DNA of 64,000 bases from Neurospora tetrasperma FGSC 2508 (GCF_000213175.1 NW_009799104.1:960205-1024204), one strand, 5' to 3'. Counted from the first letter of the stretch, positions 35,944 through 47,966 are shown. The notes: a model not told the origin generated them from the sequence alone. Numbers and translations: made by a program.

Positions 35944-38164
35944 ATGATTTGCTCCGTGTGCCAGACGACACTGCAAGCTGCCATCAGCCATTTCCGGATC
36001 GCAAAGAATCAGGATGCGGGACACCTTTTCCAGCCGATTTCAGTTAACGGGCCTAATGGAGAGTACGTTGAGGATCATCACAAGACATGGAACGATTTCA
36101 TGTATTCCGTCGACCAGAAATGCCATATATGTCGGAGCGTTTGGCAGTGTCTCGATAAAGCGAACAAGCGGAGCTTGGTCATTCTTTGGAAGAAAATAGC
36201 GACCGGAAAGAAACCCAATGCTTACGGAAACGCGGCATCTCAACTACTTTTGAACTATCGGAGGCACCAAGATTATCAGTGCTTCACATTCGGCTTCAGG
36301 TTTCTCATAGAGCCCGAGACCAGCGATTTCATGCCTACCTTTTTTTTGGATGAAGATTTTCGCCGATACCAGTTTGTGCTAGATCCCACCCAAGGTGAAC
36401 AGAAGCCGACTTTCTTTTCATTTGTGACAAGCGGTGAATTGTAGACAGGAAGAGAACCTTAAGTTTGACCCATTCTGTCTGACAATAATGCTAATATCCC
36501 TCCGTGTGAAAGAGAAACCGTATGTCGTTCCTACGTCCGAAACAAGCACGTGGTCTTCAAGAGCTCAGCGTCTGGCAAGAAATTGGGTTGGTGACTGCGT
36601 GGATAACCATAAGCAATGCATATATTCTAAGGGTGATACCGGCTGGTATCCAACAAGACTCTTGGACCTCGGTGAATCAACAGAGGTGCGGCTCATCGAG
36701 ACCAAGGACACGAAGCCAGCCGGCCCATACGCTACAGTTACCCATCGTTGAGGGCAAGTTGACGAGGACTTTGTGTTGAACAAACAGAAATACCCTCAGC
36801 TTATAAAGGGGTTACCCTTGGATTCGATGCCCCGGTTATTCCAGGATACCATCTCAGTTGCGTGCTCACTTGGAGTGCAGTATCTATGGATCGATTCACT
36901 CTGTATATTCCAAGACAAGGACGACAAAACCGACTGGGCGCATGAAGCATCACTCATGGACAAAGTGTACTCACACTCTTACTGCAACATATCCGCAGCA
37001 GACGCCGAAAACTGTTCATGGTCGCTATTCAACGCCCGAGATCCTCATTCCATCAATCCGGAAACACTCACCCTGGATATTGTCAGCGATGAAATTGGTG
37101 GGATGATTCCGGTTCAGTTTTACGTGTATAATTGTGATTTTTGGTTCGAGCAGGTTAGCACCGCATTGGTAAACAAGCGTGCCTGGGTCCTCCAAGAACG
37201 CATCCTAGCCCCTCGCGTCCTGCATTTCGGAGAACGCCAGTTAATGTGGGAGTGCTGTGAAAAAGACGCGGCAGAAGTGTTTCCTCACGGGCTTCATCCG
37301 GAACTTGCGGCATCTGGAAATGTGCGATTTAAATCCTTCAATCTTGAGCTGGATCAGGGTGATCAACGGGGCTATTTTGTCGATTCGGAACTGCCAGTGG
37401 CGCGGCTTTTATGGAACCGGATCATTTGGAAATACACAGGATGCGACATTTCTCGGTCTGAAGATAAACTGATTGCCTGCTCGGGGATAGCGAAAAGATT
37501 TGAATCATTGCTACAAGATACCTACGTAGCTGGCATTTGGCGTACCGATCTCGAGGCTCAATTACTTTGGGTAAAATCTACAGTTGGGCCCGGACTAAGG
37601 CCGGGCGTGTACCGGGCTCCTTCCTGGTCCTGGGCATCAATTGATGGTGTTATCTGGCCGTCTACGTGGCCTCAAGATGGCTGTCTGTTCGAAATTGAGG
37701 ATGTGCACCTCAGCTACGCGACGCCCGACAAGACGGGTGGTATAACGGCTGGCTGGTTACGCCTGCGCGGAGTTCTTTTAGATACCAAGCTTGTCAAAGT
37801 GAGGGAGCATGAGGCGGTCGTTGATGTGTGCTTGGAGGGAGTGAGTATACCGGCCGACCTTACGACTCCTGGTCGAGTGTCACCTAGTGTGGCCTTCGAT
37901 TATTTAAAGGGCAGCGTTGCCTACAGAAGTGCCGAAGACGGAATCTTTTCCATGGTTGGACACGCTGGAACCGAACATATGCCGATGGTATTGCTACTGT
38001 TCAAGGTGGTTGATGAGCAACGAGGTGTATTTGGGCGAATTGGGGTGGTTTATGCCTACCGGGACCAGAGAGAAAAGATATTGTCCATTAGACGGGAACC
38101 AGAGAAGCCACCCTTACCTTGCGCCGAATTCAAGGACGGGAAGCACACCATTATTGTCATATAG
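35944..38164 (+). pseudogene. HET-domain protein gene with one in-frame stop
   Basis: The model has exon 1 (35944-36433), a 79-nt GT-AG intron and exon 2 (36513-38164). It reads 713 codons with a single in-frame TGA at 36749-36751 (codon 243). The N-terminus has the CxxC...CxxC pair (MICSVCQ, KCHICRS) common ahead of HET domains. The HET core follows: GPYATVTHR just before the stop (the family has Trp-Gly next), then YLWIDSLCIFQD, and AWVLQERILAPRVLHFGERQ (about residues 236-400). The C-terminal part is of the kind found in long HET proteins. HET proteins act in vegetative (heterokaryon) incompatibility, where recognition of non-self leads to death of fused cells. As read, the product would stop at 242 residues, before the core; the first downstream in-frame ATG is at 36827. 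The rest of the frame is open, so the loss is recent, polymorphic between strains, or a sequencing error. Confidence 0.8.
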
Positions 38165-39993
38165 CACATCAGGAACGAGGACTGAAGATAGAGTAATAAA
38201 GATAGCGGTCTCTTTGCGAACATACAGATGTTTCTCAGTCCAACCTAAGCAGACAGTCTTAGACAGACCAGGCTCCATCAACTTCTAGACTCCGACACGA
38301 TCCGGGCATTCGGTCACCTACGCAGCTCTAGATACTACAGGTTTAGTAGTGGCATCTTCCTCCGGACCTGAAGAAGAACAGGAGCATCAAACGTCCAAGA
38401 ATAACTCGCTGAGAGAAAGACCCTAGAGATACGTCTCCGAAATCACCACAAGGGAAAAGTTGTAAGGAAGAAGAAAACAGCGGAAAGAAAACAAAGGAAA
38501 GACACAAGACCAAATCTAAAGGCAGGAAAAGATAACACAACAGAAAGGGAAAACAGCGAAAATCGAACGGAGGGAGGTAAGCACAGACAAGGAAATGACA
38601 GAAAAGAAGAAAATGAAAAAAAAAAAGAGACATTCTTCATCATTATATACCCCCAAACCACCATCCTCATTATGCCATGCTCAGTACTCGTTTGTTCGAT
38701 CATACAAATACCAAACCACAAAAGCAATGTGTACCCATCGACACTCATCAACGACCTCATCTCCTCCTTCATTCAAACTTACCATTTACGAAGTTGATTT
38801 CACATAGTTTGCATAGACTTAAATCGTAATCTACACTAGTGATTACATATAAAAAGGTTAGGTACGCACATAGCGCACAACTATCCGACTCTGTTATATC
38901 CACAGAGGGCAATTCGACATCAACCAATTCCAATTCATTATGACTTATCACCCAAATGGAAAGAAGGCACATTCATCAAGTTGCGTCCCACCATCTAGAC
39001 AAGTCACCTACCCACCCCATCCAGATTCCAAGTACAGGCCGAACATGTCCAACCTACTTACTACCTACGAGGTAGATGAGCAAAGGACTATCTACATGTA
39101 AGTTTAACTCCTTCCATTTCTTGTATACAACATTCCTTCATATCATCCAACCGGTATTATATGTATAACTCCCACGGCGTCTGCCTTTAAGTAGCGAATA
39201 TACCTCTACTTGACTATTGTCATACCTGGGGTCTTTGTTATTTTCGTGCTGCTTTCAAATTTCAGGCTCTGGCTCTTCGATAACTTCAAAGAAAAGCACG
39301 AAAGCGGCTGATATTTTACCCCCAAAAAGGAGAAGTATTGGTTTTCAGAACTTGAACGATTAATTAAGTCTAAGCCTTGGGATGTATATCCTTACGTGAT
39401 AAACTGTCATTTCATTGAAAGTGTTTGCGGGTGAGAAGGTGCCGCTAGATGCGCGTGACGGTAGTTACTAACGAGTTAATGGGAAAGGAAACGGTGTAAT
39501 GGACAGTTGAGATAAATCAAGGTAGATTTGGATTGCCTTGCCCTTTGGAACCTAATGACCTTAGAACTAGGTAATGCTGGGTGGGGGTTAATAGACATGG
39601 CGTGCTGCGTGGGACTTTGAAGGCCAAGCACATTTTTCACTTTCATAGGTTTCGGGTTATCTTCTGCTTGATTGTGCTTTGCTATGCAAACTCAGATGTT
39701 GTCCAGTGATATTTCTGTCATTGCTTTTGGCTGGCCATCCCGAACCGAAGAAAGTGAAGAAACCAAAGAAGCCAATCTATGACGCTTTCTTGCAAGACGT
39801 AGAATCCCTCGATATCGTACCCACATACCCAAGCGATGGCAAGCTAGAGATATATACATATATGACTGAAGTTAGTGTGAGCCATGCAATGTTTTAGGTT
39901 CATCATTTCCCCCCAAAAGATATGCAATTCGCTTCAAGAGGCCTGCTGGGCGCTCTGCACTTCTTTTTTTTGTCATTTTTCCTGAATGATCGC
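38165..39993. other. Intergenic between convergent genes
   Basis: The region lies between the HET gene and the carrier gene, which point toward each other, so it holds both 3' regions. It is somewhat AT-rich with A-rich tracts (38600-38630). A 72-codon open frame at 39679-39897 has a Lys/Pro-rich middle but no recognised motif and is not called. Confidence 0.5.
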
Positions 39994-41363
39994 TTAAAGC
40001 TGCTTGCCAAGGCGCTCGTCTCTCATCTTGCGGAACATATCCATAACACCGGTGTAAACCACGAGGAGGATACCACCACCCGGGCCGAGTCTGAGGACCT
40101 TGGGGATGAAGCCCTTGTAAAGAGCGCCGAAACCTTCCTCCTTGAAGACGGTCAGGACGGCAGGCCAGGCCCAGTTGTACTTGGGCACCTGGCCGGGCAC
40201 CTTGATGGTGTTCTGGATACGGCTCTTGACGACGTCCATGGGGGTGTTGAAGATGGTACCGACAGTACCACCAACGGTACCGGCAATGATATCATTGATG
40301 GTCTGGCCCTTCTTGGTCTCGGCCTTGGGGATGAGCTGGCGGACCTGGAAGATGCAGCCAAAGTAACCGGCGTTCCAGAGGATGTGGCGCCAGAGGGTCG
40401 ACTCGAGACCGTTGTACATGGCGAGGAGACCCTCGTTGCGCACCGTCTTGACGACGACATCAACCATACCGTTGTACTTGCCGGCCGAGGCCTTGTCTTG
40501 GAGACGGATCTTGACGAGCTCGAAGGGGACGACGATGAAGGCCTCGGTGGCACCGGCGGAGGCGCCGGTAAGGACAGAAAGACCTTGGGTCATCTGCTGC
40601 TGGCCGAAGAGGTCGCGGTAGAACTTGCCCCACTTGTCGTTGGCGGCGAACTTGGTGGCACGCTTGGGAGCCTCCATCAAGATGGGGGCAGTGATGCCGC
40701 GGTAAAGGCGGGAGGGGCTATGGAAGAAAGGTGTCAACTTGGGTCATACAACCCGAGCTCTATGGGATCGAAAGCATACCCTTCGTTCTTGACGATCTTC
40801 TTGAAGCAGTCAAGCATGCCATTGTAGTGGTCGGCGCCCGCGGTGGGCTTGCCGGTCTGAAGTTGGCTGGCGGTGTATGTGGTTAGCTTCGGGAGAAGCG
40901 CATTGGGGCGCGGTGGCCGCGATAGGTGCTCGAGGTGTCGTCGAGATATGGCAGGTGGTTGCGCTCACATTCTGGTCTTCAGGACATCAAGAGGATACCT
41001 GTTGTGACGGCATGTATTAGTACTGGGAGCTTATGGCAAAGAGCACGCGACCACTGGGGGCACCGGCGGCGGGGCATTCGAAACGTACATAACCAAAATC
41101 TAAAGACCAGCCAGCGCAAGGTTCTGGTTAGTTACACAACACAGATGAGCGATTCGGGTACATTTTCGGAGGGAGACCTGCTTCAGAGACACCAGCGATG
41201 GCACCTAAGGACGAGAATTCACGGTTAGCATTGGTCCATGGTGTTTGCGACACGAGTGTCAATTGCGCGCCGGAGTTCGTGGAAGCTTCAAAATCGGAGA
41301 GGGACAGGACTTACCGGCCGCGAAGGTGTAGCCAAAAGGAAGGGGGGCTTGCTCGGACGCCAT
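39994..41363 (-). CDS. Mitochondrial 2-oxodicarboxylate carrier (Odc1/Odc2-like)
   Basis: Six exons on the minus strand (41363-41315, 41204-41182, 41099-41089, 40998-40969, 40866-40780, 40717-39994) give 307 residues, matching the family length. It is an inner-membrane carrier exchanging 2-oxoadipate and 2-oxoglutarate, linking lysine metabolism and the citric acid cycle. All three carrier repeats show the Px[DE]xx[KR] signature: YPLDVLKTR, VPFELVKIR and TPMDVVKSR. Further matches are GAIAGVSEILVMYPLD, YRGITAPILMEAPKRA and WNAGYFGCIF. Exons 2, 3 and 4 are only 23, 11 and 30 nt. The 11-nt exon supplies ILV and two bases of the next Met codon. The intron before it begins with GC (GAA|GCAGGT), a GC-AG intron; the other four are GT-AG. 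This model was built by matching the conserved family sequence, because no other splicing keeps the frame through the first signature. The start MASEQAPLPFGYTFAAG is typical of the family. Confidence 0.92.
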
Positions 41364-42914
41364 TTTGAACTATGTATATAGAACCAAGAACAGAAGATCC
41401 AGAAGAAAAGGGGCGCAATCAAACCAAGGTTGAAGTGGAAGAGATGGGAGGGAAAAAAAAAACTAGGTACACTAAACAAAGTGCCTCTGTCGTCACTTGG
41501 CGAATTCGTTGAAGGTCCGGACCCGGGGAGTCAAGGCCGGATCGATAGAGGTAGCGTCCAAGTGGATAACAGTCAGCCTACCATGGCCGGATCTGGCGGC
41601 TGTTTATGCTTGGGTTGGGGATGCTCCTCAGCGCTTCAGGACCTCCACAGTGACTCTCTGCCCCCGTCCTTAACGGGTCGCTAACTGGAAGCGGCATCGG
41701 AGCTCTTCCCTACTCCCGTCCTACGAAGACCCTTCCATCTTCCATGGCGCAAATCACTAGTGTAGGTATGTACTATGTGCTATGTAAGGTAACGGGCCCG
41801 GCGGGAAAGCTAACGTCAGGACCATTACCTAATGGGTTTTCGAAAGATTGACTTTGGGAATTGGGGTCTTGTCTTTCTCGTTTGCATGCTTAGCTCCCTC
41901 GACGATAGGCTAGGCCCACAAGGAAGGCGAGAACATGAAGAAGCTCCAGTTGAGCCGCGGTGTATGGCACTTCTTAAGTTCTTTGACATGTGCTTCCACA
42001 CTTTATGGGATCTGCGCACGAACCTCTACGGATACACTGACTTCCACTTAGCAACTGGCGGGGCTTCATAACCACCAGTTGGGTCCCTCGGTCCATCAAT
42101 CCCATCCATGTCATTCCCTTGAAAGCGATCAAAGACAACAAAATAACCTCCCTTACTTCAGCCTTACTCCCCTTCCTATCACCAGATCCAATGTAGGATC
42201 CAGTTACATCCGTTACACGAGCATGTGCCTCCCATCATCAAACTCCAGCCCAGATTCAGACTTCTTGACGACGGATGGAGGGGAACTCTGCTCGCTTATC
42301 TTATCTGTCATCCCGTCGATCGCGCATGAGTGTCAATGGAGGGCTGTGATTGGTTGTGCACAGAACGCCATGTCCAGAGCGGGCGGGGGGCTGGCTACCT
42401 TCCACTTTGGTTCCATTTTAGTATTGTTGTATGGCCTTGACAGTGACACTGACATGGAACAGTTGGCGACGACCTCTGGCTGAAGGGGAGATCCGATCGG
42501 TGTTCCTACCCGCCTCCGGTCTATGTGTACTTCCTTTTATCTCCCGCGCTCCTCCACCTCCGCAACTTGTGGCATCTCATCTCCAACTTCCACTTCTTTC
42601 TAGGAGGAACACACCGCACCAACCATATCGCTTTGCCCTTCGCTAGCTTCCACACGTCGTCGCCCCTGAGAAACACAAGAACCTGTCCGACCGTCCAATC
42701 GCCCAACAGCCAAGTCGCCACCCTCACAAACCCGCGACACACACACACACACTGTGACTGGGACACCCGAAAGAGCTCGATCGTTATCCTTTCCGGTGGA
42801 CGTCTTTCCTACGCTTCATAACGCACCTTTAAACAAGCCGTGATCCAGTGCGAATCACAGCGAGGTGCCATCGAAGCGTGTCCGAGGGACTTCCCGCCGC
42901 CCATCCGGCTACTA
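41364..42914. other. Divergent promoter region
   Basis: It separates the minus-strand carrier from the plus-strand BTB gene and so carries both promoters and leaders. There is a short CA repeat (42737-42752) and CT/CA-rich DNA before the BTB start. No additional gene is supported. Confidence 0.5.
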
Positions 42915-45900
42915 ATGACGCAGACGCATCTCCTTTGGAAATACTATTGGGAAGACGATGTCGAAAAATTTCGACGCCTCCTCTCCCTCGCTGCCCACGG
43001 CCCCCAACCGGCTGGCCGGAGCAGCAACATAACCCCAGGCCAAGCCGGCGGTGCTGGCAGTCTCGGTACATCGCCCCGTCCGTCGGGCAAGTCGCGCAAA
43101 CAGCCCAACGGCGCACTCTCTCGAATCGATGTCAACAGTCGCGACCATGTTGGCCTTACCCTCCTTCTGCGCGCCGCCTCCTCGACAACCAAGAACGCCG
43201 TTTCCTTCGCCGAAGCCCTGATCGAGCACCCCGCCATCGATATACACGCCCAAGACCCCGAGAGTGGCTGGAATGCCCTTCACCGTGCATTATACGCAGG
43301 GAACATCTCGATTGCCCGGATGCTGCTGGCTAAAGAACGGAGGGTCTTGGCAGGACCTACAGCATCGTTTCTTCGGGTTGGACAGCTGATCAAGACCAAG
43401 GATCACGAAGGCAATAGCCCTTTCGACTTGTATAACGCGACCATTGGTGAGCGGGACTTGATAGCTCTTCGGGAACAGGGAGGCGCGCAGGAGGAAGAGG
43501 ACGGATCAGACAACGAAGCCGAGGTGGCTCAGGAGAGCGTTTCCAGGAAATCCAGGCACGGTGCCCTTGGCGAGGATCTATACACCTTTGGAAGCAACCG
43601 GAACCTGACATTGGGCCTTGGAGATCAGGATGACCGTCAGTTCCCCGAGCGGGTTTATCTTGAGCGGCCGGCGCATTTGCTTCAGCGATTCTACAACGAG
43701 TACCTAGAGAGTGCTGGATTAGAAGGTTCCACTGCCCAAAACCTGAGGGACGTTCCAGCTCTTGTTTTGAACCGACCGATTGTTATCGAGGATGTGGTCA
43801 TGTCGAAACTTCACAGCGCCGTTCTCACGACGGACCCCGTCTCGAATCTGTATGTTAGCGGTGTTGGCCGAGGTGGACGGCTAGGACTTGGTGACGAAAA
43901 TACCCGCTTCAAGTTTACCCCGGTCCAAGGACCCCTGGCCGACAAAAAGATCATCCAGGTCGCGCTCGGACAGAACCACACCATGGCTCTAGATGAGAGT
44001 AGAGCTCTATGGACTTGGGGTAGCAATGCCCACTCCCAGCTAGGCTATACTCTTCCTGAGCCGACCAAAAAGGATGAAGACCCCATAAGCACCACGCCGC
44101 GGCAGGTATTCAGCTCCTTGAAAAAGGAGAGTATCCAGGGTATAGCTGCTTCCTCAATCCATTCAGTTGCTCACACCGGCATCTCCCTCTATTGCTGGGG
44201 TAAGAATGTTGGCCAACTGGCTCTGATGGATTCGGATTCGAGATCCCTCGAGTATCAGCAGACCCCGAGAAAGGTGGCAGCTTCACTCTTCTCGTCGCCG
44301 ATTGTCATGGTCTCGGCTATTGACAAGGCGACAACAGTTCTTCTCCAGAACTACACAGTCTGCGTGTTCACTGGTTACGGATACAACATCGTCAAGTTTC
44401 CCTTTGCGAGCATGGATACGATTGGCCATCTTTCCATGTCCAATCGATATGAGCCAGGTAGGAGCCAGATCTCCTATATCACGTCCGGTGGAGAGACGAT
44501 TGCTGCTTTGACAAAGCGTGGAGATCTGTTCACCATGCATTTGGACCACAAGATGGAGACGAACCCACCGGCAACCTCTACCACCAATCCTTCCAAGATC
44601 AAGGGTGCTGTAACCCAGCCGCAATGTATCTGGAGCGCCAGAAAGGATGGAGTGCGGTCGGTTGGAGTGGGTGAGTATGGCTCGGTCATCATCAGCACCC
44701 ACTCTGGAGCCGTTTGGCGCCGCATCAAGCGAGCAAAGGTCAAAGACGCCTATTCGTGGTCTTCGGAATCAAAGCGCAACGACTTCAAATTTCAAAGAGT
44801 GCCGCACATCACAAAGGTTGCCGCAGTACGAGCATCACCTTTCGGTGCGTTTGCTGCGGTTCGCCGAGACTTGGATGTATTGAAGGAACAGCTCGTGGTT
44901 TCTGAGCAGTCTCTTTGGAAGGATGTGGCACCACTCAATCCTCTGGCGGATTTTAGAGCATCTGAGCCGAAGCCGAGAGTCAGGAATAAGGAAAAGGTCA
45001 AATTCTGGGGAAATGAGACAGTAAAGTCCAACCTCGGATCCGTCGCATATGAAGTGCTCAAATCCTCGGATCTGGAAGAGGATTTGGACTCGTACCTCGT
45101 AGAATGGAATCATCTTCACCAACCATTGGACGCCCTGGTATGCAGCTCATCCCTTCCGGATATTCGGATTCCAGTTCACGCCTGGCTCCTCTCCGCCCGA
45201 AGCTCCGTAATACGGCATGCTCTGGCCCACTCGCGGAGGGTTAGCTCTGATGTTCAGCACGAAGCATTTACGATTAGCAATGTGGATGGAAGGCCTTTGC
45301 TTATCTTTCAGGGCTTGGATGTGATCACCTTGCTCAACTTCGTTCACTTCATGTACGAGGACAAGGTGATACCGGCATGGAACTTTACACGTCAAGCCCC
45401 GCCATTGGCCTACAGATATCGTCAGGTTCGCCAGGAGGTCATGAGGCTTGCCACTCGTCTCAACATGCATAATCTTGAGGCAGCGGCCCGGCTGCAGGTT
45501 GACCCCAAGAAATGCATGGATGAAGATTTCCGACTAGCCATCAAGGACCGCACCTTCTTTGGCGACGGCGATATCCTTCTTGAACTCGACGGCCGGGAAG
45601 TTGCCGTCCACAGCTCCTTTCTGTGTCAGAGATGTCCTTGGTTCCAGGTGCTTTTCCACGGACGATCCAGGGGCATTTGGCTGGCTACGCGTCGAGAAGA
45701 AGCAGAAATCGAGAACGAGAGGATCAGGATTGATCTCAAGCATATGGAACCCAGTGCGTTCGCTTACGTGCTTCGGTTTCTGTATGGCGACTACGGCGCG
45801 GAGCTGTTTGACCCCACCATGTGTGAAACGTTCGCGGATTTCCTTGACCTTGTCATGGATGTGATGTCTATGGCCAACTACCTTATGCTGGACAGGCTGT

Positions 45901-47966
45901 CACAGATCTGCCAAACCATCATGGGAAGATTTGCCAACATTCGCAACATTGCCAACTTCCTCAATGCCATCAGCCCATGCTCTATTACTGAGTTTAGAGA
46001 TGCCGGGCTGGAGTACATCTGCTTACAGCTGGAGTCAATGCTCGAAAATCACCTGCTTGATGAGTTGGACGATGACCTGCTTCTGGAGCTAGACGCGATT
46101 GTTCGTGACAACCAGGCTGCCCAGTCGCCGTTTGTAAGGAGTGGCAGATTTGAGATGCTGCTTCATGAAGCTCACCCAGAGCTTGCTCAGGATATCGATG
46201 AAGAGAGGCAGATCAGGGTTAAGGAGATTGCGTTCAGAGCTTCAAGGGAAGATGATCGAAAGCTTTCCACGGCCTTCAAAGGCAAGGGTAGCAGTGGCGT
46301 TGATGATGCATCAGCGTCTACGCCTGCTGCTGACAAAACTAGGAGAGCGTCAAAGGCTGCCAGGAATGAACCATTTGGTCATAGCCCCGAGTTGAAGCCA
46401 AAAACCTCGCAAGCCGATCTCATCTTTGACATGGAAGAAGACGGTCCGGCTACGCTCAGTACGCCCCTTGGTGCCAAGGCTCCCAAGGTCTCTAGTTCGG
46501 CAGTGGATAAGGACCAGTTCCCGACACTAGGCAGTTCATGGAAGGGCAAAGCTCCGATCCGGAGTGGGCAGTCGCCTGCCATGGCATCACGCAGTTCTTT
46601 GCAGGCCGGAACATCGCCAGCGACGAAAGCCGGAGGAGTTCCATGGGCGAACGCCCCGATGCCGGCCTCGAAGGTTGGCTTGCGGGACATCATCCAATTG
46701 GAAACCACAACTACGCCAGTTGCAGCAGGTCGGTCAGCCCTATCAGAGGGGTTGGCTGCACAACAGCAACAGCAGACGGGCAAGGAAGGGACATCGGCGC
46801 CAAAGGTTGCACAGCCCAAGCTGTCTCAGAAGGAGAGGAAGAAACAGCAGCAGGAACAGGCGGCAGCTCAAGCAGCTTTGCACTTTGCCAAGGCTTCCCT
46901 TGCAAACAAGCCGGCATGGGGTGACACTGAATCGAAGGCGCCGCCTCCATGGAAGATGGTTACCGCCAACAAGGCCAAGCCAGCGCCGCCACATGTCAAT
47001 CCTCCCGTCTCTTCTTCACCAGTCGCCAAGCCACTGGTGGCAGCAGAGGCTACGCCCGTCGTCCGCAGGACAGCATCGCCAGACACGCGATTTGCCGGTC
47101 AGCGGACGTCAAGCAACAACAGTGTTCATACCGCTAACCCTAATCCCAAGTCCAAGTCGACACCCACACTCTCCTCTTCCTCGGCCCCCCGTCCGAGTCC
47201 CCAACCTTCAGCCCAGCAGTTCCCAAGCCTCGGAGACTCTTCCAGCAAACCAATCATCCCACACTCCAAGGTATATATTGCTCCTGCGCGCAAGGACGAG
47301 CATTTGCTTGGCTTTAGCATGGAGGAGATCATTTTGCAGCAGAAGCTCGAGCAAGAGCGGATCAAGGGTGCTATGTCTAAGAGGTCCTTGCAAGAAATTC
47401 AAGAGGAGCAGGCGTTCCAGGAATGGTGGGATGCCGAGAGCAAGCGGTTACAAGAAGAGGAAGAGGAGAGGAAGAGAAAGGCTACAGAGAAAGAGGAGAG
47501 GAAGGAGAAGGGTGACAAGGCAAGGGGCAAAGGAAGAGGCAGAGACACTGTCAATGGTGCCGAAAGTTCAAAGGCTGGCGGAGATGCCACTGCGAAGGGC
47601 ACCGGAAAGCCGGGAGGTGGTGAGGCTAAGACGGGAGAACGGAAGGGTGAAGGGAGAGGTGGGCGAGGAAAAGGAGGTCCAGGTGGTAAGAAAGATGGGC
47701 CTCCCCCCGGCGAAGGAAAAGGAGCTGTCGTCGCTTCTGCTGCGTCAACCTCTGCAACACCAGCGATACCAACAGGTCCAAAGGGCCATGGTGGAGCAGC
47801 AGCGCCACAACATCATTCCAGAAAGGCAGACGGCGGAGAAGGAAGCAGCAACCCGAGGAGGAGAGATAGGGGAAGAGATCGAGGGAAAGGCGGGCGAGAT
47901 GCCACGCAAGTTGCTGGCGCTGTTTCGACTCCCACCGGTCCCGCCATCCCGGCTGCTGGGAGGTAG
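42915..47966 (+). CDS. Ankyrin-RCC1-BTB/POZ domain protein (IBTK-like)
   Basis: A single uninterrupted frame of 1683 codons. I start at the ATG at 42915 (MTQTHLLWKYYWEDDVEKF) because the frame upstream opens only with non-ATG codons. Order: ankyrin repeats (about residues 70-175; GWNALHRALYAGNISIARML); an RCC1-like beta-propeller (about 220-600; LYTFGSNRNLTLGLGD, RALWTWGSNAHSQLGY, LYCWGKNVGQL); two BTB/POZ domains (about 738-862 and 885-1060; DILLELDGREVAVHSSFLC); and a long Ala/Ser/Pro/Gln-rich tail ending in a Glu/Arg coiled coil (about 1467-1530; FSMEEIILQQKLEQERIKG) and a basic Gly/Arg/Lys-rich end. The layout is that of the inhibitor of Bruton tyrosine kinase (IBTK) family. BTB pairs of this kind often dock substrates on Cullin-3 ubiquitin ligases; that role is inference here. 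The Gly/Arg/Lys-rich end could bind RNA. Confidence 0.88.
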   Translation: MTQTHLLWKYYWEDDVEKFRRLLSLAAHGPQPAGRSSNITPGQAGGAGSLGTSPRPSGKSRKQPNGALSRIDVNSRDHVGLTLLLRAASSTTKNAVSFAEALIEHPAIDIHAQDPESGWNALHRALYAGNISIARMLLAKERRVLAGPTASFLRVGQLIKTKDHEGNSPFDLYNATIGERDLIALREQGGAQEEEDGSDNEAEVAQESVSRKSRHGALGEDLYTFGSNRNLTLGLGDQDDRQFPERVYLERPAHLLQRFYNEYLESAGLEGSTAQNLRDVPALVLNRPIVIEDVVMSKLHSAVLTTDPVSNLYVSGVGRGGRLGLGDENTRFKFTPVQGPLADKKIIQVALGQNHTMALDESRALWTWGSNAHSQLGYTLPEPTKKDEDPISTTPRQVFSSLKKESIQGIAASSIHSVAHTGISLYCWGKNVGQLALMDSDSRSLEYQQTPRKVAASLFSSPIVMVSAIDKATTVLLQNYTVCVFTGYGYNIVKFPFASMDTIGHLSMSNRYEPGRSQISYITSGGETIAALTKRGDLFTMHLDHKMETNPPATSTTNPSKIKGAVTQPQCIWSARKDGVRSVGVGEYGSVIISTHSGAVWRRIKRAKVKDAYSWSSESKRNDFKFQRVPHITKVAAVRASPFGAFAAVRRDLDVLKEQLVVSEQSLWKDVAPLNPLADFRASEPKPRVRNKEKVKFWGNETVKSNLGSVAYEVLKSSDLEEDLDSYLVEWNHLHQPLDALVCSSSLPDIRIPVHAWLLSARSSVIRHALAHSRRVSSDVQHEAFTISNVDGRPLLIFQGLDVITLLNFVHFMYEDKVIPAWNFTRQAPPLAYRYRQVRQEVMRLATRLNMHNLEAAARLQVDPKKCMDEDFRLAIKDRTFFGDGDILLELDGREVAVHSSFLCQRCPWFQVLFHGRSRGIWLATRREEAEIENERIRIDLKHMEPSAFAYVLRFLYGDYGAELFDPTMCETFADFLDLVMDVMSMANYLMLDRLSQICQTIMGRFANIRNIANFLNAISPCSITEFRDAGLEYICLQLESMLENHLLDELDDDLLLELDAIVRDNQAAQSPFVRSGRFEMLLHEAHPELAQDIDEERQIRVKEIAFRASREDDRKLSTAFKGKGSSGVDDASASTPAADKTRRASKAARNEPFGHSPELKPKTSQADLIFDMEEDGPATLSTPLGAKAPKVSSSAVDKDQFPTLGSSWKGKAPIRSGQSPAMASRSSLQAGTSPATKAGGVPWANAPMPASKVGLRDIIQLETTTTPVAAGRSALSEGLAAQQQQQTGKEGTSAPKVAQPKLSQKERKKQQQEQAAAQAALHFAKASLANKPAWGDTESKAPPPWKMVTANKAKPAPPHVNPPVSSSPVAKPLVAAEATPVVRRTASPDTRFAGQRTSSNNSVHTANPNPKSKSTPTLSSSSAPRPSPQPSAQQFPSLGDSSSKPIIPHSKVYIAPARKDEHLLGFSMEEIILQQKLEQERIKGAMSKRSLQEIQEEQAFQEWWDAESKRLQEEEEERKRKATEKEERKEKGDKARGKGRGRDTVNGAESSKAGGDATAKGTGKPGGGEAKTGERKGEGRGGRGKGGPGGKKDGPPPGEGKGAVVASAASTSATPAIPTGPKGHGGAAAPQHHSRKADGGEGSSNPRRRDRGRDRGKGGRDATQVAGAVSTPTGPAIPAAGR

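Noticed and set aside
39922-40827. 301-codon plus-strand open frame
   Set aside because: It is antisense to exon 6 of the mitochondrial carrier, whose three signatures are clearly on the minus strand.
42840-42914. In-frame extension of the BTB protein upstream of the ATG
   Set aside because: It opens only with GTG and contains no ATG; the first ATG, at 42915, begins a well-formed N-terminus.
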